A stretch of DNA of 64,000 nucleotides from Bacteroidota bacterium (GTDB lineage Bacteria; Bacteroidota; Ignavibacteria; UBA10030; SZUA-254). The position numbers and the translations under genes are program-made. Location of the stretch: contig JAGVIE010000059.1 in the NCBI GenBank assembly GCA_020056225.1, positions 27,604-91,603 on the forward strand, given 5' to 3'. Below the pieces are notes generated by a model. It saw nothing but the letters and a program-made list of their open reading frames with translations. It did not search any database and had not been told where the DNA came from. Of the stretch, positions 35,861 to 44,379 are shown piece after piece. Within the stretch, counting starts at the first letter, position 1. The number at the start of each line of letters is the position of its first letter.

Positions 35861-36399
35861 AAATTTTTGTTGATATGGTGACCGTTATTTCTGTTTTGGC
35901 AATACCCGGTCTTATGCTATTCATTGTTGTCTATGGAGCAATAAAAAAAGTTAAAATCTACGAAGCATTTGTCGAAGGTGCAAAGGAGGGCTTCAATATA
36001 GGAGTCAGGATTATCCCATATCTTGTTGCTATGCTCGTTGCTATCGGTATATTTCGTGCAGGCGGTGCAATGGAATTGCTTTCAAAATTATTATCACCAT
36101 TAACGAATCTCATCAATATGCCAGCAGAAGCATTGCCGATGGCTATCATGCGTCCGCTTTCCGGTAGCGGCGCTTTGGGTGTTATGGCAGAAACAATTAA
36201 ATCTCACGGACCCGATTCACTTATTGGTAGGATGGTTGCCGTGATGATGGGGAGCGGCGAAACGACATTTTATGTCCTTGCCGTTTATTTCGGTTCGGTA
36301 AGCATCACCAAAACCCGGCAAGCGGTTCCAGCCGGTATTGTTGCCGATATTGTTGGAATATTGATGTCGGTGTGGTTGGTGAATCTCATTTTCGGTTGA
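35857..36399 (+). CDS. spmB: SpmB-type nucleoside-recognition membrane protein
   Basis: 180 residues, the normal SpmB length. It has an N-terminal TM (VISVLAIPGLMLFIVVYG), GAKEGFNIGVRIIPYLVAMLVAIGIFR, PMAIMRPLSGSGALGVMAETI and GSGETTFYVLAVYFGSV, all signature segments of the partner subunit to SpmA. ATG overlaps the spmA stop, so the two are translated as a pair and probably form one membrane complex. Substrate unknown. Confidence 0.9.
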   Translation: MKIFVDMVTVISVLAIPGLMLFIVVYGAIKKVKIYEAFVEGAKEGFNIGVRIIPYLVAMLVAIGIFRAGGAMELLSKLLSPLTNLINMPAEALPMAIMRPLSGSGALGVMAETIKSHGPDSLIGRMVAVMMGSGETTFYVLAVYFGSVSITKTRQAVPAGIVADIVGILMSVWLVNLIFG

Positions 36400-36501
36400 G
36401 AAGTCTTGATTTTAATACCTATTGTGGCTATATTCAGCAAGTTTGATTTTCAAATATTATGTTGAAATAACTAAAATTTTCAATTCCTTTTGAATTAATA
36501 G

Positions 36502-37398
36502 ATGAATTTTTTAAATAAGTTGATTGTTACAACACTTCCAGTAGTTCCAAAACCAATTGTAAGAAGATTTGCAAGTAAATATATAGCCGGCGAAAAACTG
36601 TCCGATGCGGTTCGAGTGGTGAAAGAATTAAACGCAAAAGGTATAATGGCAACTCTGGATGTTTTAGGCGAAGCCATCACTACAAAGGATGAAGCGATTG
36701 TCGCCCGTAATGAAATTTTAGAATTATTCCCAACAATCCAAAAAGAAAAATTAGATTCGAATGTCTCGATCAAACTTACTCAGCTTGGCTTAGCGCTTGA
36801 TAAGAATTTCTGTTTGGAAAATGTTCGGATGATTATCTCTACAGCGAAAGAGATGAATAATTTTGTTCGTATCGATATGGAAGATTCTCCGACGACCGAT
36901 GATACGATCTGGGTCTACCGTCAAATTAGAAAAGAGTTTAAGAACAGCGGGATTGTTCTGCAAGCGTACATGCGCAGAACGGAAAACGACGCGGATGAAT
37001 TAATAAAAGAAGGGCTTGGACATTTCCGGTTGTGCAAGGGAATATACGTTGAGCCCGCTGAGATCGCATTCAAAGGACATGATGAGGTAAATCAGAATTT
37101 CATCCAGGTGATGAAGAAGATGTTCGAGAAGAAAGCGTACGTTGGCATCGCAACTCATGATGATTTTTTAGTCGAAGCGGCGTATCGTATAATCCAATCT
37201 ATGAAGTTGCAGAAGCACGACTATGAATTTCAGATGCTGCTTGGTGTGAAGGATGAACTCAGGTCGAAAATTGTACGTGACGGACACAGGATGCGTGTGT
37301 ATGTTCCGTTCGGCGAGCATTGGTATCGTTATTCCATCCGGCGGTTTAAAGAGAACCCCCAGATGGCAGGATATGTTTTTAAAGCGTTGTTCAATTGA
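36502..37398 (+). CDS. Proline dehydrogenase
   Basis: 298 residues, the monofunctional PRODH barrel (no P5C dehydrogenase domain). It has DMEDSPTTDDT near 129, AYMRRTENDADEL near 155, LCKGIYVEP near 178 and the C-terminal GHRMRVYVPFGEHWYRYSIRRFKENP, whose YxxRRxxEN motif contacts the proline substrate and FAD ribityl side. It oxidises proline to pyrroline-5-carboxylate and passes electrons to the quinone pool at the membrane. A solitary gene here; the next genes import and cleave peptides, which suggests a peptide/proline-catabolic theme. Confidence 0.92.
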   Translation: MNFLNKLIVTTLPVVPKPIVRRFASKYIAGEKLSDAVRVVKELNAKGIMATLDVLGEAITTKDEAIVARNEILELFPTIQKEKLDSNVSIKLTQLGLALDKNFCLENVRMIISTAKEMNNFVRIDMEDSPTTDDTIWVYRQIRKEFKNSGIVLQAYMRRTENDADELIKEGLGHFRLCKGIYVEPAEIAFKGHDEVNQNFIQVMKKMFEKKAYVGIATHDDFLVEAAYRIIQSMKLQKHDYEFQMLLGVKDELRSKIVRDGHRMRVYVPFGEHWYRYSIRRFKENPQMAGYVFKALFN

Positions 37399-37448
37399 AA
37401 ATGAAATATTAATTATTAATCCTTCTATTATATAACAAGGAGACTTCA

Positions 37449-39494
37449 ATGGCAGATACACAAACTGGAAGCGGAACAAAACGGTTCGCACCGTACGTTC
37501 CAGCCGATAAAGTGATAACGGAATTTTCCGGCAGAGCGCTTTTCATCGGCTTGATAATGTGCGTGGTGCTTGGCGCCGCCAACGCATATTTGGGTTTGAA
37601 AGCCGGTATGACAATAGCCGCAACGTACCCGGCGGCAGTCATAGGTATGGCATTTCTACGATTAGTCAAAGGAAATATTCTTGAAGAGAATATGGCTCGA
37701 ACAGTCGGTTCAATAGGCGAATCGGTTGCGGCAGGTGCAATCTTCACACTCCCGGCATTTTTCATTGCAGGAATCTGGGAAGAATTTTTCACTGTGGGTC
37801 ATTACATCCAATCATCTCTCATCATGCTTGCAGGCGGCGTACTTGGAATTATGTTCGTTGCGCTTCTTCGCCGCGTTATGGTTGAAGATGTTGAACTGCC
37901 ATTCCCAGAATCGGTTGCGGCATCGGAAATTCATAAAGCCGGTCGTTCAGGCGGGACAGGCGCGAAGTTCCTTTTCGCGGCAATGGGTATTGGTGCAATC
38001 ATTCAGGCAATGCGAAATTTAAAATTCTTCGCAGAGTCGGCTGAAAAATTCATCGAATTTTCGAAAGCGACAATCGGATTAAAAGCGAGTGGAAGCGTTA
38101 CTGCCCAAAGCGGAATACTACTCAGCACACCCGGTGTCAATCCATCTTATATGGGTGTTGGTTATATCATCGGACCAAAGCTTGCTTCATTAAATTTCAG
38201 CGGCGGTTTGCTTGCGTGGGGATTGTTCGTTCCGATTCTTACTTATTTCATCGGACCATCACTAATGGCAACATCAACCACACCTCTTGATGAAGGATCG
38301 TGGATTGGAATGGCGAACAACGTATGGCGCTACATCGTCCGACCGATTGCGATAGGCGGTATGTTGATGAGCGCGGGCTTTACACTTTTCAGAATGCGCA
38401 AGAGTTTAGGCGCAGGTTTGAAACGTTCGATTAGTGATGTTAAGAAAGCCGCGACCGGAGAACATGTAACAATTCGAACCGAACAAGATATCAGTTTCAA
38501 ATGGGTAATGCTCGGGATTCTATTGACAGGTGTTCTAACGTTTTTCATCTATAATTATTTTGCGCAGGATGTACTTGCCGCATTCGTTGCAACAATTGTA
38601 ATGATCATTGCCGGATTTTTCTTTGCGGCTGTATCGGGTTATCTTGTTGGCATCATTGGTTCAAGCAACAATCCGATAAGCGGTCTGACACTTTCAACTC
38701 TGCTTGTAGCTGCACTGCTCATGGTCGCGCTCGGAATGTCCGGGCAAACAGGAGTTGCCGCGGTTTTAGGTGTTGCGGCAGTTGTTTGCGTTGCGGCTGC
38801 GGTTGCCGGCGAGATGTTGCAAGATTTAAAAGTCGGTCATATACTCGGCGGTACACCTTGGAAAATGCAAGTAGGTGATCTTATCGGTGTGGGGCTTGCG
38901 GCGGCAGTTATGTTCTTTCCGCTCGTTATTCTTCATCAAGGAGATATAAACATGGGTGGTACCGGATTAGGCGGTAAAACTTATCCGGCTCCTCAAGCAA
39001 GTTTGATGGCATTGCTGTCGCAAGGAATTGTCGGCGGACAGATGGCATGGCCCCTCATCATAGTCGGTATGTTGATGGGACTCGGTTTCATACTCATGCA
39101 GGTAAAAAGTCCTATGCTTGTTAGCGTTGGTATGTATTTGCCGCTTGAAACTACGTTTGCAATTTTTATCGGTGGTTTGATTAAAGGAGTCGTCGATCGT
39201 GTTGTTGCGAAGAAGAAATTCAACGATGCACAGAAAGCGCGCGTAGAGAATACGGGCGTACTTCTTGCCGCAGGTTTAATTGCAGGCGAAGCCTTAATCG
39301 GATTACTTTTCGCCGGACTCGCTGTTGGCGATATTAAGTACGATGCCTGGCTTCCGGCTATCTTTGCAGGATTCCCGTTCCCGTTCTATGTCAGCTCGCT
39401 GGTGTTCTTATTCATTGCCTGGCTCTTAATTCAAATACCGGTTAAAAACGCCGGTCGTCCGGATGAACCTGCTCCGCCAACAGCCGTGATGTAA
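37449..39494 (+). CDS. OPT-family oligopeptide transporter
   Basis: 681 residues with about 14-16 hydrophobic segments. Motifs: FTLPAFFIAG near 97, SIGESVAAG near 88, GIIGSSNNPISGLTLSTLLVAA near 407-428 (the OPT NPISG hallmark), and GQTGVAAVLGVAAV. These are typical of prokaryotic OPT proteins, which import small peptides or metal-peptide chelates. A ribosome site AAGGAG precedes the ATG. Located between proline dehydrogenase and dipeptidase PepD, consistent with peptide use. Confidence 0.9.
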   Translation: MADTQTGSGTKRFAPYVPADKVITEFSGRALFIGLIMCVVLGAANAYLGLKAGMTIAATYPAAVIGMAFLRLVKGNILEENMARTVGSIGESVAAGAIFTLPAFFIAGIWEEFFTVGHYIQSSLIMLAGGVLGIMFVALLRRVMVEDVELPFPESVAASEIHKAGRSGGTGAKFLFAAMGIGAIIQAMRNLKFFAESAEKFIEFSKATIGLKASGSVTAQSGILLSTPGVNPSYMGVGYIIGPKLASLNFSGGLLAWGLFVPILTYFIGPSLMATSTTPLDEGSWIGMANNVWRYIVRPIAIGGMLMSAGFTLFRMRKSLGAGLKRSISDVKKAATGEHVTIRTEQDISFKWVMLGILLTGVLTFFIYNYFAQDVLAAFVATIVMIIAGFFFAAVSGYLVGIIGSSNNPISGLTLSTLLVAALLMVALGMSGQTGVAAVLGVAAVVCVAAAVAGEMLQDLKVGHILGGTPWKMQVGDLIGVGLAAAVMFFPLVILHQGDINMGGTGLGGKTYPAPQASLMALLSQGIVGGQMAWPLIIVGMLMGLGFILMQVKSPMLVSVGMYLPLETTFAIFIGGLIKGVVDRVVAKKKFNDAQKARVENTGVLLAAGLIAGEALIGLLFAGLAVGDIKYDAWLPAIFAGFPFPFYVSSLVFLFIAWLLIQIPVKNAGRPDEPAPPTAVM

Positions 39495-39508
39495 TATTGT
39501 TGTTCTGA

Positions 39509-39537
39509 ATCCCGTCCCATTTTTTTCGGGACGGGAT
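39509..39537 (+). terminator. Hairpin after the OPT transporter gene
   Basis: ATCCCGTCCC (39509-39518) and GGGACGGGAT (39528-39537) form a 10-bp stem with a T-rich loop, 14 nt after the stop. A weak T-tract follows about 10 nt on, so termination is plausible but not certain. Confidence 0.5.
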
Positions 39538-39569
39538 GAAGAATATGATTTTTCTATGATTGAAGGAAT

Positions 39570-39929
39570 ATGAAACAAAACGAAACTGAGAAGATAAACC
39601 TTTTAGATTTGAAACCATCGAGAAATTTGAAATGGGAAACAGGGGAGAAGAATGAAGTGATTTTGTTCGTTCCGAAATTTCAAAATCGGTTATTAGTGAA
39701 ATATGTAATGCCGAATATCAAGAGGCCCTATTTTAAAATAAAACTTGATGACCACGGAAGTTTCATCTGGACTTTGTGCGACGGAAGCACAACGGTCGGC
39801 AAGATTTCCGATAAGCTGAAAGTGAAGTTTGGCGAGAGCTTCGATCCTACTTATGAAAGAATCGGAAAATTTGTAAATCAATTGGTGAGGGATAAATTTT
39901 TATCGATTGAAAACATGAGCGGAAAATAA
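39570..39929 (+). CDS. PqqD-like peptide-binding protein
   Basis: 119 residues. The C-terminal ~80 residues match the PqqD/RRE winged-helix fold: IKLDDHGSFIWTLCDGSTTVGKISDKL, then KFGESFDPTYERIGKFVNQLVRDKFL. PqqD domains present ribosomal peptides to radical-SAM enzymes, but no precursor or radical-SAM gene is nearby. Such free-standing copies are common in this phylum and their partner is unknown. Confidence 0.8.
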   Translation: MKQNETEKINLLDLKPSRNLKWETGEKNEVILFVPKFQNRLLVKYVMPNIKRPYFKIKLDDHGSFIWTLCDGSTTVGKISDKLKVKFGESFDPTYERIGKFVNQLVRDKFLSIENMSGK

Positions 39930-40001
39930 ATCTCGAAATTCGAATTAATTTTTTAGAATATAGATATAGTTTAGAATTTCGAATTTAATATTTCGAGATT
40001 T
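39928..40001. repeat. AT-rich inverted repeat behind the PqqD-like gene
   Basis: AAATCTCGAAAT (39928-39939) pairs perfectly with ATTTCGAGATTT (39990-40001). The inner arms ATTCGAATT and AATTTCGAATTT extend the imperfect palindrome. It begins in the stop codon of the gene. The same words occur in the gap near 13490. Confidence 0.6.
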
Positions 40002-40074
40002 CTAATTTAAAATTATTATTAATAAAGTAAATTTCACCGAGCAATTTAAAATTGAAATAAGAAGGAGTAAGGGT

Positions 40075-41532
40075 ATGTCAAACGCAATAAATGGATTAAA
40101 ACCTGAACTTGTTTGGAAATATTTTGCCGAAATAGCGAAGATTCCTCATGGTTCAAAAAACGAAGCCGCAATTTCAAAGTATGTTTATGATACAGCTAAG
40201 AAATTCGGTCTTGAAGCGAAACAGGACAAATTCGGAACAGTGCTGGTCAGAAAACCAGCTTCACCCGGTTTCGAGAATAAGAAAAGCATATGTCTTCAAG
40301 GACATCTCGATATGGTCTGCGAAAAAAATGCGGATAAAGTGCATGATTTTATGAAAGACCCGCTTGAGCTTGTGCGTAAAGGCAATGTCATCATGGCAAA
40401 CGGCACAACTCTCGGCGCTGATAACGGAATCGCTGTTGCTACGAATCTTGCCATCATGGAAGATAAATCTTTGAAGCATGGTCCGCTGGAATTTCTTTTC
40501 ACTATCGATGAAGAAACCGGACTCACCGGTGCGAATAATTTGCAAAAGGGCTTCGTGCAAAGTCAAACGCTTCTTAATCTCGATTCGGAAGAAGAAGGCG
40601 CGATCTATGTTGGATGTTCCGGCGGGCGCGATACGTTAGGAACGTGGAAGGTATCGTTCGAGAAAGTGCCGGCGCCTTACATCGCGGCTGAAATTTCGGT
40701 TAAAGGTTTGAAAGGCGGCCACTCTGGTCTTGAGATCGATAAAGGAAGAGGAAACGCGATTAAGATAATAAACCGAGTTCTCATAGCTCTTGGTGAAGTT
40801 GGCGCAAGATTATCGAGCATCAACGGCGGTAATAAACGAAATGCGATTCCGCGCGAGTGCGTTGCGCAAGTTTTCATTCCGAAAACAAAAGTTGGAACAG
40901 CTAAAGAAATCGTTGAGAAGTGCAATATCATAATGAAAGCCGAATTGGCAACTGTTGAAAAAGATTTAATCGTGAGTATGAATGAATTACCGAAAGTGAA
41001 AAAGGGTAAGGTTGTAAAAAAAGCACAACAGGCAAAAATATTACAAACGATTGCCGCGTTGCCGCACGGCGTAATCAAGATGAGCGCCGATATTCCTGGG
41101 TTGGTTGAAACATCGACTAACGTTGCGGTAATCAACACTACCAACAAAGCGATTGTGATGTCGACGAGTCAACGAAGTTCGGTTGCATCGGAGATTGATG
41201 AGATTGCCTTTGGTGTGAAAGCGGTTTTCGAATTAGGCACAGCGAAAGTTGAGCAATCCGATGGTTACCCAGGCTGGAAGCCGAATCTCGATTCACCGAT
41301 TTTGAAAGTGGCAAAGGCAACTTACAAATCGCTCGCAGGCAAAGAGCCGGAAGTGAAAGCCATTCATGCCGGACTTGAGTGCGGCATCATCGGCGAGAAA
41401 TATCCCGGAATGGATATGATTTCTTTCGGTCCAACACTTGAAGCAGTTCATTCACCCGACGAGAAGATATATATCGACACAGTTGAGAAGTTTTGGAACT
41501 TCCTGTTGGCGATATTGAAGAACGCGAACTGA
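40075..41532 (+). CDS. pepD: Aminoacyl-histidine dipeptidase PepD (peptidase M20)
   Basis: 485 residues, family length. Zinc-site motifs in order: LQGHLDMVC near residue 82, GTTLGADNGIAVA near 117-126, FTIDEETGLTGA near 148 (catalytic Glu), LLNLDSEEEG near 171, and a C-terminal AGLECGIIGEKYPGMDMISFGP with a late HSPDE. It hydrolyses Xaa-His and other dipeptides in the cytoplasm. Downstream of the OPT carrier and PqqD-like gene with its own ribosome site AGAAGGAG. Confidence 0.93.
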   Translation: MSNAINGLKPELVWKYFAEIAKIPHGSKNEAAISKYVYDTAKKFGLEAKQDKFGTVLVRKPASPGFENKKSICLQGHLDMVCEKNADKVHDFMKDPLELVRKGNVIMANGTTLGADNGIAVATNLAIMEDKSLKHGPLEFLFTIDEETGLTGANNLQKGFVQSQTLLNLDSEEEGAIYVGCSGGRDTLGTWKVSFEKVPAPYIAAEISVKGLKGGHSGLEIDKGRGNAIKIINRVLIALGEVGARLSSINGGNKRNAIPRECVAQVFIPKTKVGTAKEIVEKCNIIMKAELATVEKDLIVSMNELPKVKKGKVVKKAQQAKILQTIAALPHGVIKMSADIPGLVETSTNVAVINTTNKAIVMSTSQRSSVASEIDEIAFGVKAVFELGTAKVEQSDGYPGWKPNLDSPILKVAKATYKSLAGKEPEVKAIHAGLECGIIGEKYPGMDMISFGPTLEAVHSPDEKIYIDTVEKFWNFLLAILKNAN

Positions 41533-41542
41533 TCTTTGTAAT

Positions 41543-41590
41543 AACCCCTCCTTTGTCCTCCCCTTCGTAAGGGGAGGATTAAAGGGGGTC
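41543..41590. repeat. Palindromic intergenic element after pepD
   Basis: CCTCCCCTT (41557-41565) and AAGGGGAGG (41569-41577) form a perfect 9-bp stem, flanked by ACCCC and GGGGGT which extend the pairing. No T-run follows on the plus strand. The CCTCC...GGAGG layout with CCTTTAA-like flanks is a common dispersed intergenic repeat style. Confidence 0.5.
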
Positions 41591-41623
41591 AAAAAAAGCG
41601 CCCGATCTCATCGACGCGGGCGC
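41591..41623 (-). terminator. Intrinsic terminator for the LamG lipoprotein gene
   Basis: Read on the minus strand, GCGCCCG (41617-41623) pairs with CGGGCGC (41598-41604) and is followed by seven T residues (41591-41597 on plus are A). It is 130 nt past the LamG stop codon, after the relic T9SS tail. Confidence 0.75.
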
Positions 41624-41646
41624 GATACCCTCCACCATTTTGTTAT

Positions 41647-41693
41647 GTGCGACTCACTTTCATGGGTGACTCAAGGTTAGAAGTGAGTCGCAC
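41647..41693. repeat. 47-nt inverted repeat, left copy
   Basis: GTGCGACTCACTT (41647-41659) pairs with AAGTGAGTCGCAC (41681-41693), a 13-bp perfect stem with a 21-nt loop. A second element of exactly the same length and stem, with a different loop, lies at 44330-44376. Confidence 0.75.
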
Positions 41694-41704
41694 GTTCTTG
41701 TTGG

Positions 41705-41737
41705 CTATTTCATCAAAATTAACTTCTTGGTTTCCAT
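41705..41737 (-). pseudogene. Relic of a type IX sorting tail (METKKLILMK)
   Basis: On the minus strand the bases 41737-41705 read ATG then codons for ETKKLILMK and a TAG. This is the last ten residues of a type IX sorting domain, almost identical to the end of the T9SS gene at 56920 (IETKKLILMK). It follows the LamG gene in the same frame, after two stop codons (TAG 41753-41755, TAA 41750-41752). The rest of the sorting domain is missing. It probably marks a former longer gene that lost its sorting module. Confidence 0.6.
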
Positions 41738-41752
41738 ACTTATTATTGTTTA

Positions 41753-43366
41753 CTACCAACCACCTTCGTGATATAAAGCTTGAATCTCAACATCGGTCAG
41801 AGCACGGTTGTAAATGCGATAATCATCAAGTTTCCCCTTGAAGTATTCACCTGAAGAAACTCCTATCGAACCGATTCTAAATCCACACTTATAACTTATT
41901 GGTACTTTTGATGCAGATAAAGTGTCATCCAGTATTCCGTTTATGTACATACTATATTTGTTATTTGATTTTATAAAAACAAAGTGATACCATTGATCGC
42001 TCTGGATATTTCTGAAAGATCCATGTCTAGGACCCGTAATATCCCAAGTAGAAACAGCGGGGTTTGAGTTCAAACCATAAGAGACATAACTACGCGCAGT
42101 ATAGTAATTATAATCAATGCCTATACCAGTGTGGGGAATTGTATTAAACATGCACTGGTTTGTTTTGTTGGAATCGGTGCTACTAAACCACCCTGAAATA
42201 GTATATTCCTGCCAACCAACGTCGAATATGGTGTTTAGTACCATGATTTGGTTACTGGTTCCATTGAAGAAGTATGCTCGATCGGTGTTACCAAATCTAT
42301 CAGTTGTTAATGTTGATCCATTGACTGATCCATGATTTCCATTGCCACTCTCATCATTTGCATTGCTATTGAACGTGTAATAGGCAATAAGCCCTGATGA
42401 GCCTGCAACGGTCGTAAACCGCCAGATTGAACCGATGGTTGTAACTCCCCGTGAGTCTCTTGCTGTCACTCTCCAATAGTAAGTTCGATTTGTATCTAGC
42501 CCACTTACATAAAAACTATTTGTGGTCCAATTCGAAGTCAATTGTGCATTCGGTGGATTATCAGAACTGAAGAAAAGATCATATTTCAAAGTGTCTGCTG
42601 GGTCAGGGTCGCTCCCAATCCAACTTAGGGTTAGTGTACGAGGAACTGAAGTCGCTCCATCAGATGGGTTAGGATTACTCGGTGTATTGGGTGGGTTGTT
42701 TAATGATCCGAGCTGACCATTATAAATCCATTTACTGCCGGTCGGCTTGGTGCTGGTAGCTATATTATATGACGTTCCACTGACTTCGTATTCTTTTACG
42801 TAATATAGATTCCATCCTTTTACAAATCTCATATTCCATTGAAATTGTTTTATACTGGGTGGATATGGGTAATTATCTCTTGCACAGTTGAAATTACCTG
42901 TTATTGAGAGATTTTTATCAACATATGCAAGAAAACCGTTGAACGCTTCGCCAAGTGAGTCTTTATCAGAGACACAATAGACTGTACCATAATTGACCCA
43001 TTGACTGTCTGATGATACGACCTCGAATTCTTCAATCTTTGGTCCGATTCTTCCTGACTGATCGCTTATGGTTGGAGATGATGCGCACTGATAACCACTA
43101 AGAATATTAGTCACAGATGTTAATATACTATCGGAAGGGGTATTCAATTGAATTGAAAAGCCCCCGTCTTGATTTATTATACCTGACCCAAAATAACACT
43201 TTATACTTTTCTTCGCGACACCAGGCCAATTATTAATTTTACCAGACAGCTTATTACCAGATAAGCCATCTAAACCTGGAGTGATCGGATTATTGTTGTC
43301 TTTTTTACATGAAAGCATAATAAAAATCGATATGAACAAAAATATAACAGTAAACGCTTTATTCAT
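41753..43366 (-). CDS. Lipoprotein with Fn3 and C-terminal LamG-like lectin domain
   Basis: About 537 residues. The signal peptide ends in a lipobox (FIMLSC), so the mature Cys is lipidated. Residues ~30-220 are a beta-rich domain of unknown type. A Fn3-like part has PNPSDGATSVPRTLTLSW near 230 and TYYWRVTARDSRG near 300. The C-terminal ~210 residues (LIAYYTFNSNANDESGNGNHG ... KLDDYRIYNRALTDVEIQALY) are a concanavalin-like LamG/laminin-G fold, a carbohydrate-binding type. Start chosen at the ATG with AAGGA upstream rather than eight codons earlier. A relic T9SS tail lies just past the stop. Confidence 0.8.
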   Translation of the reverse strand: MNKAFTVIFLFISIFIMLSCKKDNNNPITPGLDGLSGNKLSGKINNWPGVAKKSIKCYFGSGIINQDGGFSIQLNTPSDSILTSVTNILSGYQCASSPTISDQSGRIGPKIEEFEVVSSDSQWVNYGTVYCVSDKDSLGEAFNGFLAYVDKNLSITGNFNCARDNYPYPPSIKQFQWNMRFVKGWNLYYVKEYEVSGTSYNIATSTKPTGSKWIYNGQLGSLNNPPNTPSNPNPSDGATSVPRTLTLSWIGSDPDPADTLKYDLFFSSDNPPNAQLTSNWTTNSFYVSGLDTNRTYYWRVTARDSRGVTTIGSIWRFTTVAGSSGLIAYYTFNSNANDESGNGNHGSVNGSTLTTDRFGNTDRAYFFNGTSNQIMVLNTIFDVGWQEYTISGWFSSTDSNKTNQCMFNTIPHTGIGIDYNYYTARSYVSYGLNSNPAVSTWDITGPRHGSFRNIQSDQWYHFVFIKSNNKYSMYINGILDDTLSASKVPISYKCGFRIGSIGVSSGEYFKGKLDDYRIYNRALTDVEIQALYHEGGW

Positions 43367-43533
43367 TGTTATCAATCCTTTTAGAGACATGGGGCTGATT
43401 GAACTTAGGTTAGCTCAAATTGCCCAACCCCGTTGGTAACTGAGCTATAGTCAAACACACAAACTAAATACATTTTAGAGCATGGGAGCCAACTCCATCA
43501 ATGAGGGTCGAATTTGCCTATCTTTCTCATAGT

Positions 43534-44142
43534 TCATTCAGAAATTGACGGCAAAAAAGTAAGCCCTAACCTGATCGGGTAGTATTGATAGTCTTGAATG
43601 CTCTCCATTTTAATTTCAAGAACAAATGCTGTTTTTCCGGAAATTCGGTAACCAATCCCACCGCCCAAAACGAGAACAGGATTATAATAAGGACCCACCG
43701 CCCAACTGCTTTCTCCCGATTCATTATACAAAAGGTGTCCTTCGATTTTTGTGTCGCCGCCGGTACCCGATATGTCGTAACCGATTCCGGCAATGCCATA
43801 GTATAGATATCTTGCTTGATCGTTGAATTTACCTATTATGATTTCACCCTTTAATGATATTCCGTAGTCATTGCCGTCCGTTTTTATAGTCCTGTCAAAA
43901 GGTGTAGTTAGTGTGGTCTCGGCTGAAAAAGGTGCTGAGTGATAAGCGAGCTCAAACCTAAAGCCAAAGTTTTTATTGACGATACGTCCATAATTAAAAA
44001 ATAGATTATAACCCGTTTCTCTTTCTGATTTTGATACAAGGCTTATACCACCTCCTAACGACGTGACTGACCCAGAATAATTTTGGGCATATGTCGACGC
44101 GGCAAATAACGACAAAAACAGTAAACACATCAATTTTTTCAT
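43534..44142 (-). CDS. Small outer-membrane beta-barrel protein
   Basis: 202 residues with a signal peptide ending STYAQ. The mature part alternates polar and hydrophobic residues in about eight strands (GISLVSKSERETGYNLFFNYGRIV, NFGFRFELAYHSAP, YYGIAGIGYDISG, VLVLGGGIGYRISG, IRLGLTFLP) and ends in an aromatic-poor strand. This is the OmpA/OmpW-like small barrel pattern. Ribosome site AGGAGATC. Function unknown. Confidence 0.7.
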   Translation of the reverse strand: MKKLMCLLFLSLFAASTYAQNYSGSVTSLGGGISLVSKSERETGYNLFFNYGRIVNKNFGFRFELAYHSAPFSAETTLTTPFDRTIKTDGNDYGISLKGEIIIGKFNDQARYLYYGIAGIGYDISGTGGDTKIEGHLLYNESGESSWAVGPYYNPVLVLGGGIGYRISGKTAFVLEIKMESIQDYQYYPIRLGLTFLPSISE

Positions 44143-44329
44143 TATAGATCTCCTATTGGGTTTGAAAAGATTATCAGGATACTTATACTATTTCAACATT
44201 GGCTGTTCTTGCCAGAAAATAATGAAGGAAGAATTCAAGGATAGACTCCCTTACTACAAAACATGTAGATTTTAGCTTTTTAAGGCAGTTGTAGAGAGCG
44301 ATATCTAAAGGCTGGGGGAATGCTAATAT

Positions 44330-44376
44330 GTGCGACTCACTTCCAGCGTGAATTCTGGATTGAAAGTGAGTCGCAC
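44330..44376. repeat. 47-nt inverted repeat, right copy
   Basis: GTGCGACTCACTT (44330-44342) pairs with AAGTGAGTCGCAC (44364-44376). Stem and total length equal the copy at 41647-41693, loop sequence differs. It ends 3 nt before the stop codon of the minus-strand gene at 44380, so it could also act as its terminator. Confidence 0.75.
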
Positions 44377-44379
44377 TTG

